Shown: in pieces, positions 1 through 12,196 of the stretch
Layout of the letters: each line of letters opens with the position of its first letter
Numbering within the stretch: position 1 is the first letter of the stretch
NCBI GenBank assembly: GCA_034770075.1
Contig: JAVJAP010000357.1
Location: 682,001-746,000, forward strand
Reading direction: 5' to 3'
Length of the DNA: 64,000 bases
Source: Aralia elata
Lineage: Eukaryota > Streptophyta > Magnoliopsida > Apiales > Araliaceae
The notes under the pieces: generated by a model
Told to the model about the DNA's origin: nothing
Seen by the model: the letters and a program-made list of their open reading frames with translations, nothing else
The model's database searches: none
Program-made: the position numbers and the translations under genes

Positions 1-1408
1 ATTTTTACTCGCCTGTCAATAGGAATTCCTCTAGTGATAGTAGTACAAGTGATCCTTGGACTTGAGATCATCATAGTATCTTGTGTATGATGAGTTATAC
101 TTTGACATGTCCCTTAAGACCCTGAGGGTATATTAAAGGGTATGATTGGGTATAATAAGTTATACATGGAGATAGGTGAATGATCAACAAAGAATCTACC
201 ACTTCTAGTAAAAGGAGAGAATGTCCTATGTGATTCGATAAATGACGACTCAGAAGTCTTTGGCCAAAGCAGAATGAAATTAGAAAGGAGTTTCTAATTT
301 GCATTAATTAGAGTTGTGCATTTCAGAATCGAAATACATATAATTAAATAAAATAAGACTTGATAGTAATTCCATGTCTTATATTTAATTGGGACATTGT
401 ATGGTAGAAGGATTGAATTGTACAGTAACTATTCACTGAAAGGTTCTTTTGTGATTAATGTTGAAATCTATATTATCTGGAAAGTCGTTGATCGCTAAGG
501 GGGCTTACCCTTATTGTAGAATAAATATTATTTATTTAAATGAATTAAATAGTTTAATTTATTTATTTAAATAAAATTAGAATTGTTCTAATTGATTTAT
601 TCACAACCAGTTTAATATGGAGAACCTAAAGGGTCACACCGCAAAAGGAAAATATTTATTTAAGAAGTAAATGGCATAATCGTAATAATAAATTAAGTGT
701 ATTTAATTTAATCTATGGAGATAGAATAAATTAAATAGCTTAATATTTATTATTTAATATTTTAGAAATATTAAATATAAATTAATAAGAGGAGTCTTAT
801 TATTATTATTACTATTACTATTATTTAATTCCTAATAGGGATTGGGAATTAATTAATAGAAGTACTCTCTCATGAATTCCTAATTGGATTAGGAGTTCAA
901 TTAATTAAAGGAGTTTAATTAAAATAAAAACCCTAATCCTAAATAGTTTAGGAGGGTTCCCTATATCTATAAATAAGAGGAGTCTTATTATGATTTGGGG
1001 TTAGACAATTTACACACTCTTGCATAAGAATTGTAGAGAGTACGTACAATTTCTATAGGGATAGAAACTAGGGTTTTGCCAACACCCATCTTCTTGAACA
1101 AGTATTATTCCTTGGTGGATCACCTCTAGAGGCCAAACACTTGGGTGGCTAACGTTGATCAAAGGAAGGAATTTAATCGGTGGAATTCAAGGAGAACGCG
1201 AAGCAATTGGAGGTGAACTTGTACCTGAGGAAGCTAGAATTCTACAAGGGTATAATTCTTATTCTCCATCTCTTTCGTTTAATTAATAATTGTGCATAAA
1301 GAAAGATCATGGTGATGGTTTGTATAAAATTTTAAAATCTGACTTTATCGCGCTTCCGCACTATTTATGTAATTTGATTGCATATTCGCGCTATGTACAA
1401 ACCTAACA
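1..1408 (+). repeat. 5' LTR of element A (left-truncated by window)
   Basis: Direct repeat of 7289-8695. It ends in CTAACA just before the primer-binding site. It contains a TATA box (968-975), A/T-rich hairpins with a GGAG loop (about 783-802 and 971-989), and no believable gene. Confidence 0.9.
968..975 (+). promoter_or_regulatory. TATA box in LTR A
   Basis: TATAAATA about 430 bp before the LTR end. The same box occurs at 8257-8264, 9296-9303 and 16575-16582 in the other LTR copies, followed each time by a GGAG-loop hairpin. It is the likely start of the genomic transcript. Confidence 0.6.
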
Positions 1409-1409
1409 G

Positions 1410-1423
1410 TGGTATCAAGAGCC
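1410..1423 (+). other. Primer-binding site of element A
   Basis: TGGTATCAAGAGCC lies one base after the LTR end. It matches the usual initiator-Met-tRNA complement except for one extra A, which may weaken priming. Element B keeps the standard form. Confidence 0.75.
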
Positions 1424-3426
1424 AAACTTTATGCGAATTATTAATTGTTTTGATTCGGTATATACATTGATATGTGTTTAGAACAATTTAATTGGGCATA
1501 ATTATTTGTGTAAAATTATTTTATTATTATTTTTTTTTATTTTGATTTTATTTATTTTCAATTAAGATAAAAGGTTTATTTTAATTGGAATATGATTAAA
1601 ATTAAAAGTTTTATTTTAACTTGGAATGTGATTCCATGTTTCCTAGAATAAAGGAGTTTATTCATATATGGAATAGGATTCCATGTTTCCTAGAATAAAT
1701 GAGTTTATTCATATATGGAATAGGATTCCATGTTTCCTAGAATAAAGGAGTTTATTCACATATGGAATAGGATTCCATGTTTCCTAGAATAAAGGAGTTT
1801 ATTCACATATGGAATAGGATTCCATGTTTCCTTAAAAAATAAAGATGTTTATTTTGATAAGGAATAGGATTCAACATATTTTATTTTCCAACAATTTTAA
1901 GTTAAAAATAAAGGTGTTTATTTTAAACTTGAAATTGGTTTCCATATTAATTAAAATAAAGGAGTTTATTTTGATTTTGAATTTGATTAAAATAAAGGAG
2001 TTTATTTTTATTCAAAAAAAAATTAAAATTAAAATAAAAGAGTTTATTTTGATTTGGAATATGATTAAAATAAAGAAGTTTATTTTAATTGAAATTGGAT
2101 TTCATGATAACTAATTAGAGTTGGAATTGGATTCCATGATAACTAATTGGAGTTGAAATAGAATTTTATACTAAATAATATTGCCCATTAAATGATATCA
2201 ATGCATATATGGAATGGTTTTATTATTCATGGGATGAATGTTATTTATTGATACATATAGAGATATGTATGATAATAAATAGGGATTGATTATGGACTAT
2301 TGACCAATGTGTGATTGGATTTATTTTAGTGGATGCTTGAATGTATGGGTTTTTATAAATGGGGTCTGCGTACCTCGTCTTCTCTAATTTTTTCTTAATG
2401 TAAATTCTATCTCCCTCCTATGTATTTTCCCTTGACTGCTGATCAAGGTTTCTATTTATTGTAAATAGTTTTTGTAATAGGACTAGTTAGAATTAATTTT
2501 GAAGAATTGAAGACAAAGAAGCAAGGAGCGCTTGAAGACCCATTTGTAATGGAGCCCGGGTTTAAATGTAATAGTTATATTTAAATTTAATTCTTGCACC
2601 CTAGGTTTGACCTTTTGGTTCACTTGGTGGCTCTAGTGAACCAAACTAGAATAAAAGTCCATAATCAATCCGGGTAGAATATAGTATTCTATATGTGCAT
2701 GCTTGCTATGTATATATTATATATTATACAACATGCTTCGCATGTTAAATAATATGACGCGTATTTTATATATATATGTGCATGCGCGTTAAACAAGATG
2801 AGACAAATAATAACAAACCCCTCAAAGAAATCATATTAAGTCCTAAGCGTTCAAAGATATTTGGAATATCGAACGTCGCCTTCTAGCATGGTAAAGCAAT
2901 AGAGTATTAAATATTTAATATGAGTTTGTTGTGTCACCACAAGGCAAGTATTAAAATATTTAGGATGTTGCTTTATCACATTTGATGCTTATACATAGAC
3001 TGAACGATGCTGTTTTGTTGTGTCACCACAAGGACAGTGTTTTTCTTTCGAATATATGGAAGTGCTAGGATGAACTTAACTTGGATAATTTTGATTCGGA
3101 TGTGTCACCACTTGATCAAAATAATCTAAGAGGCAAAATACAAGGAGTTACATAGAGATGTAATTGACAATAGTTGTTTACCTATTTATTTATATATCGT
3201 TTGTTGTGTCACCACAAGGCTATATACATCTAAAATGGGATCCTTATTCTCACTAGCAAATCTTTAATTAGATTTGCCGAACTGTATATTGAGGGTAATA
3301 TATTTTGATGAAAATAGTGGGAGATACCAATTTAAAATAAAGACCTAATTTATTTTGGTAATTAATCAATAAATGAATGTATGCTAAAATGTTGTTAAAT
3401 TACAAATTCATTTATAGAATTTTACA
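1424..3426 (+). other. Long structured 5' leader of element A
   Basis: About 2 kb between primer site and gag without a believable gene. From left to right it holds AATAAA/TTTATT mini-hairpins (1560-2090), a 47-bp tandem array, a hairpin with 11-bp arms (2614-2645), a 7-bp hairpin (2730-2746), a bulged hairpin (2848-2875), and three or more copies of a GTGTCACCACAAGG-type motif (2930-3225). Elements B and C share this order. Packaging, dimerisation or translation control are possible roles (inference). Confidence 0.6.
1612..1840 (+). repeat. 47-bp tandem repeat in leader A
   Basis: GATTCCATGTTTCC recurs at 1630, 1677, 1724, 1771 and 1818, a constant 47-bp period. Each unit carries one AATAAA..TTTATT hairpin and TATGGAATAG. 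The array is absent from leaders B and C, so it expanded in A's lineage. Confidence 0.9.
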
Positions 3427-4215
3427 ATGTCTAATTCACTATCACTGTGGAGCATATTAGATGTTAATTAATCGGACCGTATTAAAAGGACTGGTTAAAG
3501 AATTTGAGAATAGTTCTCAAGGCTGAAAAGCTATCTTATGTCCTTAATATGCCTATCCATGCAATGGTTGCAGACAATGCCTCAGAGGAAGAGATTGCTA
3601 CTTTTAGAAAGTGGCAAGATGATGCACAGTTGGCTCAATGCATCATGCTCGCATCCATGAGTAACGAGCTTCAGCGTCAGCATGAAACTATGGATGCTCC
3701 TACTATACTCCTGCACCTTCAAGGAGTTGAAGGGTGAGGAAAGTAGGACTATTAGATATCAGATATCTAAGGAGCTCTTCCGATCTAGAATGACCGATGG
3801 CACTACAGTACAGATATATGTCCTAAAATGATCAATCTGATTGAACAATTGGGACAACTGGGTTTTAATGGATGGAGAGTTGATCCAAGATTTGATCTTG
3901 CAATCACTTCCAGACTCTTTTCTCACAAATTGTTGTGAATTTTCACATGAACAAGCTATATGTCAGCCTGCCTGAGTTGCTTAAACATGTTGAAAACTGT
4001 AAGAGTCACTTTCCAACCAAGAAAGACCAAGTCTTACTGGTAGATGTTTCTTCCAGGAAGTGGAAGAGGACCAAAGGATCTTCTTAAAAGAAGAACAATT
4101 CAAGAAGGTAAATGGAAAGGCAAAAACAAAGGATAATAAGAACAAGACTGATGCAGATAGCAAAGGAGTTTGCTTCCACTGCAATAAGCCTGGATACTAG
4201 AATTAAAACTAGAGG
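3427..4215 (+). pseudogene. gag remnant of element A
   Basis: Begins with ATGTCTAATTCACT, matching the gag start of B (11356) and C (22435). The longest open piece, 3504-3737, reads like copia gag (RIVLKAEKLSYVLN, then EEIATFRKWQDDAQLAQCIM). Frameshifts follow. A broken zinc knuckle (CFHCNKPGY, then a stop where C has HWKRNC) lies near 4170-4200. This is the nucleocapsid-like structural protein of the virus-like particle. It cannot be made whole here. Confidence 0.8.
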
Positions 4216-4254
4216 GTAACCAGAAGAAGCTTAGTGAAGCTTCGGTTACAAATA

Positions 4255-6877
4255 TGGGTTTGTTCATGATTGAAATAAATTTTTCTATAAGTCAAGGTTC
4301 TACTTGGGTATTGGATACCGGCTGTAGTTCTCACGTATGCAATCCAATGCAGAGACTAAGCAAAAGTAGAAAGCTAAACAAAGAATAAGTAATCTTACGC
4401 GTGGTGAATGAAGCAATGGTTGCTGCATTAACCGTAGGAACTTATAGTTTAGCATTGCCTACGGGCAAGTCTATTAAGTTAATAAGTTGTTATTATGTTC
4501 CAGTTCTCTTTAGAAACATTATTACTTCCGTTGTTGGACAAGGAAGGTTCTGGTATTATATTTAAGAACAATTGTTGTTCTATTTATAATGATAATGTTT
4601 TGTTTGAAACTGGAAGATTACTTGATAGACTTTGTATACTTGACTTATATGAAAATTATTTTGCAAATTGAACAAACTAATAAAAAAAGGAGATGGTCAT
4701 TCAAAGAGTTGAATATGTGTATTTGATGAAATACAAGTCTGAATCATTTGAAATGTTCAAAGAATTTAGAAGTGAAACATATTGACAGAGTATTAAGATT
4801 CTTTGATCAGATCAAGGAAAGAATACTTGTACAATGAGTTTCTAGATCATCTCAAAATGGTATTTTCTCATAATGGACACTTCCTGATACACAATAATTG
4901 ATTGGTGTATCTAAAAGGAGAAACTGTACCTTGTTGGACCATAATGATTTTTACCGACATTCTAGTATCCATCTGGGGTTATGCCCTAGAAACGGCTGCA
5001 TATCTACAAAATAAGGTAACCTCAAAAATCTGGCCCCAATACTCCATAAAGGTTATGGATAGGGAGGATTCCTATTCTTAAGTATGTTAAGATAAGGGGT
5101 TGTCCAACTTATGTGAAAAGGTTTCAAAGATAAGTTTGGGACAAAATCTGACAAGTGCAGATTTGTGGAATATCCTAAAGAAAGTTTAGGGTATTATTAC
5201 TATAATCCTACACGCTGCCTTCTTAGATAAAGGTGTTTATCATTGAAGAAGCTAGTGGGAGGGTAATAGATCTTGAAGGAGTTCAAGAACCACAAAGCAC
5301 TTTAAGTCGAACCGAGGAACCTGTAGATAGACCTATTGTACCACAACCGAATCGTAAATCTGGAAGAGTACCGAAGATACCTGGGAGGTATGGATTCATC
5401 ATAGAGGATGATGATGAGGTACGCATCATAGAGGATGATGATCCAGTTATATACGATAAGGCTATGAGTATAAGATACTCAGAGAAATGGTAGATGGCTA
5501 TGAAATCCGAAATGGACTCCATGTATGAGAACCAAGTATAGACTCTGGTTACTCCACATAAGGGCTTAGTGCTTAGAGTGTGAATATGGGTATTTTAAGA
5601 GAAAGACTAGGGCAAATGGCAAGGTAGAGACCTATAAGACCAGACCTGTTTAAAAGGTTTTTCAAGTCAAGGAGTTGACTGTGATAAAACCTTATTACCG
5701 GGTAATGCTCAAGTCCATTTGGATTTTACTTGCGATTGCAGCTTATTACGAAATCTGGCAAAATGGATGTAGAGACGTCCTTCCTCAGTGAAGACTTGAG
5801 GAGAATGTATGTATGATACAGCCAGAGGAATTTGTTTCAAAGGTTGAAGCAAATCGTGTTTTAAGCTACAATGATCCATTGATGGATTGAAGCAAGCTTC
5901 TCAAAGATGGAACATTCATTTTGATGAGACAATCAAAAGAGTTTGATTTTATCAAAAACGGGAATGAACCTAGTGTATACAAAAGGGTCAGTGGGAGCGC
6001 TGTGACATTCTTGGTATTATATGTTGATATACTACTGACAAGGAATAACACACCAATGCTACAATCAGTAAAGATAAAAATTGTCTAAACATTCCTCCAT
6101 GAATGACTTGGGAGGAGCATCCTATAAATTGGGGATATAAGTCTATATAGATAGATTTAAAAGGATGTTCGGCTTGACCCAAGGAACGTATATTCATTTG
6201 ATGCTAAAGGCGTTTAGCATGGCAAACTCCAAGAGAGGTCTCATGATGATGAGCCATGGAGTGTATCTCTCTAAAATTGTCCCCAATTGAAAGAGAGATC
6301 ACATGAGTTACTATCATGTATGCAATGAATATACTAGGCTTGATGTTGATCAGTCATATTCTGGAGAAGATCACTGTAAGACAGTGATAAACATCTTTAA
6401 GTACTTAACCGGTATTGAAGATGTAATCATAATTCATGGTAGGTTTGAATTAAAACTAGAGGGCTAAACAGACTCAAGTTTTTTCAGACTGACCAAGACG
6501 ATAACAAATCCACTTTAAGGTAAATCGTTACCTTGAAAGGTGGTGCAGTGAATCGGAAAGGTTCCAAACAGCAAAGAGTTGCTGGTTTAGTGACAAAGAC
6601 AAAGTATATAGCTGTAAATGAAGCTGCAAGTTGATTGTTTGGATGAAAAGTTCATCACAAGAACTAGGAATAGTTCCTAAGTCTCATCTTGGATTCAAAC
6701 ATGTGTTGCGGCACTTTCATTTGATTAGTGGAATCATTGAAAGAGAAGAAGTCACTATAGAGATAGTGGACTCTCAAGAACAACATTGCATATCCATTTA
6801 CTGAAGCTTTATCCAAACAGCAGGATGATCGTCACTTAGAGAAGAAGGGTATTAGATACCATGACGATTGGCTTTAG
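4255..6877 (+). pseudogene. pol remnant of element A
   Basis: Protease trace STWVLDTGCSSHVCN at about 4298-4345, integrase fragments (about 4690-5200), the integrase-RT linker (open 5233-5493), reverse transcriptase fragments to about 6240 with a damaged YVDD box (YVDILL, near 6020), and RNase H fragments at about 6480-6730. The frame ends with the family's shared C-terminus near 6877, just before the purine tract. Stops and single-base indels occur in every domain, far more than in B or C. Confidence 0.8.
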
Positions 6878-6880
6878 TGC

Positions 6881-6891
6881 AAGTGGAAGAT
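6881..6891 (+). other. Polypurine tract of element A
   Basis: AAGTGGAAGAT directly before the 3' LTR start (TGAAAGTAG). This is the plus-strand primer. Element B has AAGTGGGAGAT at the same place. Confidence 0.7.
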
Positions 6892-8695
6892 TGAAAGTAG
6901 TATGCACACAAGCCAATCATATTTGATATGATGCAGCATATACTTTGTAATCTTATTCGATTATTAAAGGCATTTTACTTTATCAACATAGTGCTGTTAT
7001 ATTAAATGTGATAAACCCATAGTTTTGAGCAATGCTTTTAGAATCATGATGGTGATCATGCTAATGAGATCTAAATTCAAGATAGCTCACAAACTAAAAT
7101 CGTTCCTAATCGTTGGATTACTAAAAAGGGGATTAGTGAATCCGGATAGATTAGTACATACGTTGCTTACTCTTATGAAGAGGATGATTGATCTCATAAT
7201 CATTTGTGTGGAGACACTAAAGCAAGTATGTAGGTGCTTATTAGAGAATAAGTTCACTGAACGTGGCTCGCTAAGGAATACCTAATGGATTTTTACTCGC
7301 CTGTCAATAGGAATTCCTCTAGTGATAGTAGTACAAGTGATCCTTGGACTTGAGATCATCATAGTATCTTGTGTATGATGAGTTATACTTTGACATGTCC
7401 CTTAAGACCCTGAGGGTATATTAAAGGGTATGATTGGGTATAATAAGTTATACATGGAGATAGGTGAATGATCAACAAAGAATCTACCACTTCTAGTAAA
7501 AGGAGAGAATGTCCTATGTGATTCGATAAATGACGACTCAGAAATCTTTGGCCAAAGCAGAATGAAATTAGAAAGGAGTTTCTAATTTGCATTAATTAGA
7601 GTTGTGCATTTCAGAATCGAAATACATATAATTAAATAAAATAAGACTTGATAGTAATTCCATGTCTTATATTTAATTGGGACATTGTATGGTAGAAGGA
7701 TTGAATTGTACGGTAACTATTCACTGAAAGGTTCTTTTGTGATTAATGTTGAAATCTATATTATCTGGAAAGTCGTTGATCGCTAAGGGGGCTTACCCTT
7801 ATTGTAGAATAAATATTATTTATTTAAATGAATTAAATAGTTTAATTTATTTATTTAAATAAAATTAGAATTGTTCTAATTGATTTATTCACAACCGGTT
7901 TAATATGGAGAACCTAAAGGGTCACACCGCAAAAGGAAAATATTTATTTAAGAAGTAAATGGCATAATCGTAATAATAAGTTAAGTGTATTTAATTTAAT
8001 CTATGGAGATAGAATAAATTAAATAGCTTAATATTTATTATTTAATATTTTAGAAATATTAAATATAAATTAATAAGAGGAGTCTTATTATTATTATTAC
8101 TATTACTATTATTTAATTCCTAATAGGGATTGGGAAATTAATTAATAGAAGTACTCTCTCATGAATTCCTAATTGGATTAGGAGTTCAATTAATTAAAGG
8201 AGTTTAATTAAAATAAAAACCCTAATCCTAAATAGTTTAGGAGGGTTCCCTATATCTATAAATAAGAGGAGTCTTATTATGATTTGGGGTTAGACAATTT
8301 ACACACTCTTGCATAAGAATTGTAGAGAGTACTTACAATTTCTATAGAGATAGAAACTAGGGTTTTGCCAACACCCATCTTCTTGAACAAGTATTATTCC
8401 TTGGTGGATCACCTCTAGAGGCCAAACACTTGGGTGGCTAACGTTGATCAAAGGAAGGAATTTAATCGGTGGAATTCAAGGAGAACGCGAAGCAATTGGA
8501 GGTGAACTTGTACCTGAGGAAGCTAAAATTCTACAAGGGTATAATTCTTATTCTCCATCTCTTTCGTTTAATTAATAATTGTGCATAAAGAAAGATCATG
8601 GTGATGGTTTGTATAAAATTTTAAAATCTAATTTTATCGCGCTTCCGCACTATTTATGTAATTTGATTGCATATCTGCGCTATGTACAAACCTAA
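6892..8695 (+). repeat. 3' LTR of element A (complete, ~1.8 kb)
   Basis: Starts TG after the purine tract. Its last 1.4 kb repeats 1-1408. The final CTAACA is altered to CTAAAA at the join with the next LTR fragment. At 1.8 kb it is long for a copia LTR. It carries TATA at 8257-8264. Confidence 0.9.
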
Positions 8696-9100
8696 AAATT
8701 GTATGATAGAAGGATTGAATTGTACGGTAACTATGCACTGAAAGGTTCTTTTATGATTAATGTTGAAATCTATATTATCTAGAAAGTCGTTGATCGCTAA
8801 GGGGGCTTACCCTTATTGTAGAATAAATATTATTTATTTAAATGAATTAAATAGTTTAATTTATTTATTTAAATATAATTAGAATTGTTCTAATTGATTT
8901 ATTCACAGCCGGTTTAATATGGAGAACTTAAAGGGTCACACCGCAAAAAGGAAAAATATTTATTTAAGAAGTAAATGACATAATTGTAATAATAAGTTAA
9001 GTGTATTTAATTTAATCTATGGAGATAGAATAAATTAAATAACTTAATATTTATTATTTAATATTTTGAAAATATTAAATATAAATTAATAAGAGGCGTC

Positions 9101-9131
<31 letters not shown>

Positions 9132-9725
9132 TACTATTATTACTATTATTTAATTCCTAATAGGGATTGGGAATTAATTAATAGAAGTACTCTCTCATGG
9201 ATTCCTAATTGGATTAGGAGCATAATTAATTAAAGGAGTTTAATTATAATAGAAACCCTAATCCTAAATAGTTTAGGGAAGGGTTATTTTACATCTATAA
9301 ATAAGAGGAGTCTTATCATAGATTAAGGTTATACACTCTTGCATTAGATTGTGGAGAGTACTTGCAATTTCTATAGAAATAGAAACTAGGGTTTTACCAA
9401 CACCCAACTTCTTGAATACCTATTCTTCCTTGGTGGATCACCTCTAGAGGCCAAACACATAGGTGGCTAACGTTGATCAAAGGAAGAAATCTCATCGGTG
9501 GAATTCGAGGAGAACATGAAGGACTAGGAGTTGAACTTGTACCCGAGGAAGCTTTGATCTACGAGGGTATAATTCTTATTCTCTTTCTCTTTCGTTTAAT
9601 TGATAATTGAACATAAGGATAGATCATGGTGATGGTTTGTATTATAATTTTAAAATCTGTTTTATCACGCTTCCGCCCTATTTGTGTAATTTGATTGCAT
9701 GCTTGCGTTATATACAAACCTAACA
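8696..9725 (+). repeat. Truncated 5' LTR of element B
   Basis: Begins inside the LTR at ATTGTATGATAGAAGG (equivalent to about 395 in LTR A) and ends TAACA before the primer site. Shared variants, such as the segment around 9530-9620, group it with the 15220-17004 LTR rather than with A's LTRs. The first ~790 bp are missing, so the A/B join is a recombination or deletion junction, not two insertions side by side. Confidence 0.85.
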
Positions 9726-9726
9726 G

Positions 9727-9739
9727 TGGTATCAGAGCC
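9727..9739 (+). other. Primer-binding site of element B
   Basis: TGGTATCAGAGCC one base after the LTR end: the standard complement to plant initiator Met-tRNA used by copia elements. Confidence 0.9.
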
Positions 9740-11355
9740 TAATCCTTGTGATAATTATTGATTGTGATGATTCCATATATGAATTGATATGCGATACGAT
9801 TGGATTTTTGGGCTGAAAAAAATTTTCTGATTTTGCATCGCGGCGCGGCCGCGCCGCTTCCAGTTCATTCTTGAGCGCGACCGCGCCGCTCCTAGTTCAA
9901 TTTGAAGCACGGCCGCGCCGGTGTGTAGAGTTTGAAAAATTTTTGTTTTCTCAATTAACATAAATGGTTTATTTAATTGATAAAAGTTTAAAATAAAGAT
10001 GTTTATTTTATCTAGAATAGGATTTCAGATTGCTAAAATTAAAAGAGTTTAATTTGAATTTGGTTTTTGATTAAAATAAAAGAGTTTATTTTGTTTCAAA
10101 ACTAAATATTAGGAAATCGTTTGCCCATTAATTGATATCAATGCATATATGGAATGGTTTTATTATTCATGAGATGAATGTTATTTATTGATACATATAG
10201 AGATATGTATGATAATAAATAGGGATTGATTATGGACTATTGACTAATGTGTGATTGGAATTATTTTAGAGGATGCTTAAATGTATGGGTTTTTATAAAT
10301 GGGGTATGCGTACCTCGTCTTCTCTAATTTTTCTTAATGTAAATTCTATCTCCCTCCTATGTACTTCCCCTTGACTGCTGATCAAGGTTTCTATTTATTG
10401 TAAATAGTTTTTGTAATAGGACTAGTTAGAATTAATTTTGAAGAATTAGAGACAAATGAGCAATGAGCGCTTGAAGACCCGTTTGTATTGGAGCCCGGGT
10501 TTAAATGTAATAGTTATATTTAAATTTAATTCTTGCACCCTAGGTTTGACCTTTTGGTTCACTTAGTGGCTCTAGTGAACCAAACTAGAATAAAAGTCTA
10601 TAATCAATCCGGGTAGAATATAGTATTCTATATGTGCATTCTTACTATATATATATATTATATATTATCCAACATGCTTCGCATGTAAAATAATATGACG
10701 TGTATTTTTTATATATATGTGCATGCGCGCTAAACAAGATGAGACTAATAATAATAAACTCCTCAAAGAAATCATATTAAGTCCTAAGCGTTCAAAGATA
10801 TTCGGAATATCGAACGTCGCCTTCTAGCATGGTAAAGCAATAGAGTATTAAATGTTTAATATGAGTTTGTTGTGTCACCACAAGGCAAGTATTAAATATT
10901 TAAGATGTTGCTTTATCATATTTGATGCGTATTAAGGAATTGAACATTACTGTTTTGTTATGTCACCACAAGGACGGTATTTTTCTCTTCACATATATGG
11001 AAGTGCTAGGATGGACTTAACTTGGATAATTTTGATTCGGATGTGTCACCACTTGATCAAAATAATCTAAGAGGCAAAATACAAGGAGTTACATAGTGAT
11101 GTAATTGACAATAGTTGTCTACCTATTTATTTATATATCGTTTGTTGTGTTACCACAAGGCTATATACATTTGAAATGGGATCCTTAATCTCACTAGCAA
11201 ATGTTTAATTAGAATTGTCGAACTATATAATGAGGGTAATATAGTTTGATGAAAAAGTGAGAGATACCAATTTAAATAAAGACCTAATTTATTTTGATGA
11301 TTAATAAAATGAGTGTATGTTAAAATGTTGTCTATTTCACATGCAGAATTTAAAA
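9740..11355 (+). other. 5' leader of element B
   Basis: Same layout as leader A but without the 47-bp array. It has a GC-rich triplicate (9838-9925), four AATAAA-type hairpins (9955-10095), the 11-bp hairpin (10553-10584), a weakened 7-bp hairpin (10671-10687), the bulged hairpin (10789-10816) and TGTCACCACAAGG repeats (10873-11160). I see no gene. Confidence 0.6.
9838..9925 (+). repeat. GC-rich imperfect triplicate in leader B
   Basis: Three units of about 30-36 bp, each with a GCGCGGCCGCGCC-like core (GACCGCGCC and CACGGCCGCGCC in copies 2 and 3) followed by AGTTCA or AGAGTTTGA. It is a sharp GC island in AT-rich DNA. C keeps a short trace (TCGCGGCGCA near 17033). Confidence 0.75.
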
Positions 11356-12190
11356 ATGTCAAACTCATTATCACTGCGTAGCATACTTGATGCTAACAAA
11401 CTGACCGGACCGAATTACACGGACTGGTTAAGGAATTTGAGAATTGTTCTCACAGCTGAAAAGATTTCTTATGTCCTAAATTCGTCAGTCCCTGCAAATG
11501 TTGCAGAAACAGCCTCTGAGGAAGAGATTGCTACTTTCAGAAAGTGGAAAGATGATGCAATCTTGGCTCAATGCATCATGCTCGCATCCATGAGTAACGA
11601 GCTTCAACGTCAGCATGAAACTATGGATGCTCCTACTATATTGCTGCACCTCAAAGAGTTGTATGGTGATCAAAGTAGGACTACAAGATATTAGATATCT
11701 AAGGAGCTCTTCCGATCTCGTATGACCGAGGGCACTGTTGTTGAGACTCATGTCCTGAAGATGATCAATCTGATTGAACAACTTGGACAGCTTGGGTTCG
11801 TAATGGATGGGGAGTTAAGTCAAGATTTGATCTTGCAGTCACTCCCGGACACCTTCTCACAATTTGTTGTGAATTTTCACATGAATAAGTTGGACGTCAG
11901 CTTGCCTGAGTTACTTAACATGCTGAAAACTGTTGAAGGTCACTTCTCATCCAATAAGAACTAAGTCTTACTAGTAGATGATTCTTCCAAGAAAAGGAAG
12001 AGGCCCAAGGTATCTTCTAAAAGAAGAAAAACAAGAAGGCTAAGGGCAAGGCAAAAGAAAGGATAAAAAGAAACCTGATCCAGATAGCAAAGGAATTTGC
12101 TACCATTGCAATAAGCCGGGATACTGAAAGAGGAACTACAAGGAGTATCTTGCGGACCAAAAGAAGCTTGGAGAAGCTTCGACTTCTGAT
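11356..12190 (+). pseudogene. gag of element B
   Basis: Copia capsid/nucleocapsid protein. ATG 11356 starts MSNSLSLRSILDANK, which is also the start in C. The frame runs through LTGPNYTDWLRNLR and KWKDDAILAQC to TAG at 11692-11694 (CAG in A, CAA in C), reopens in the same frame to TAA at 11962-11964 (CAA in A and C), then shifts. The zinc knuckle near 12098 reads CYHCNKPGY followed by TGA where C has CYHCNKLGHWKRNC, so both the His and the Trp are lost. All three stops fit single C-to-T or G-to-A changes. An in-frame upstream ATG (11317) exists; I prefer 11356 because all three copies share it. Confidence 0.85.
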
Positions 12191-12196
12191 CTAGGT

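Larger units (their letters stand above)
1..8695 (+). mobile_element. Copia element A (degenerate, 5' end outside window)
   Basis: Ty1/copia LTR retrotransposon: partial 5' LTR (1-1408), primer site, 2-kb leader, wrecked gag-pol, purine tract and complete 3' LTR (6892-8695). Position 1 aligns with 7289, so about 397 bp of the 5' LTR lie outside the window. By eye the two LTRs differ at about 12 positions in 1.4 kb, yet the coding region is full of frameshifts and stops when compared with element B. The 3' LTR is followed directly by a truncated LTR of element B. Confidence 0.9.

Noticed and set aside
95..304. 69-residue minus-strand frame open in three LTR copies (also 7383-7592 and 15732-15941)
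   Set aside because: Two of the three are near-identical LTRs. The third differs mostly by amino-acid-changing substitutions, so there is no sign of protein selection.
1410..1423. tRNA-like match
   Set aside because: TGGTATCA..GAGCC is the short primer-binding complement, not a tRNA gene; no cloverleaf surrounds it.
1845..2114. 89-residue Lys/Ile-rich open frame
   Set aside because: It is the translation of tandem AATAAAGGAGTTTATT repeats in leader A and is absent as a frame from B and C.
11485..11781. 98-residue minus-strand frame over gag B
   Set aside because: Antisense shadow of gag; the matching frame in C (22588-22830) follows from sequence similarity alone.
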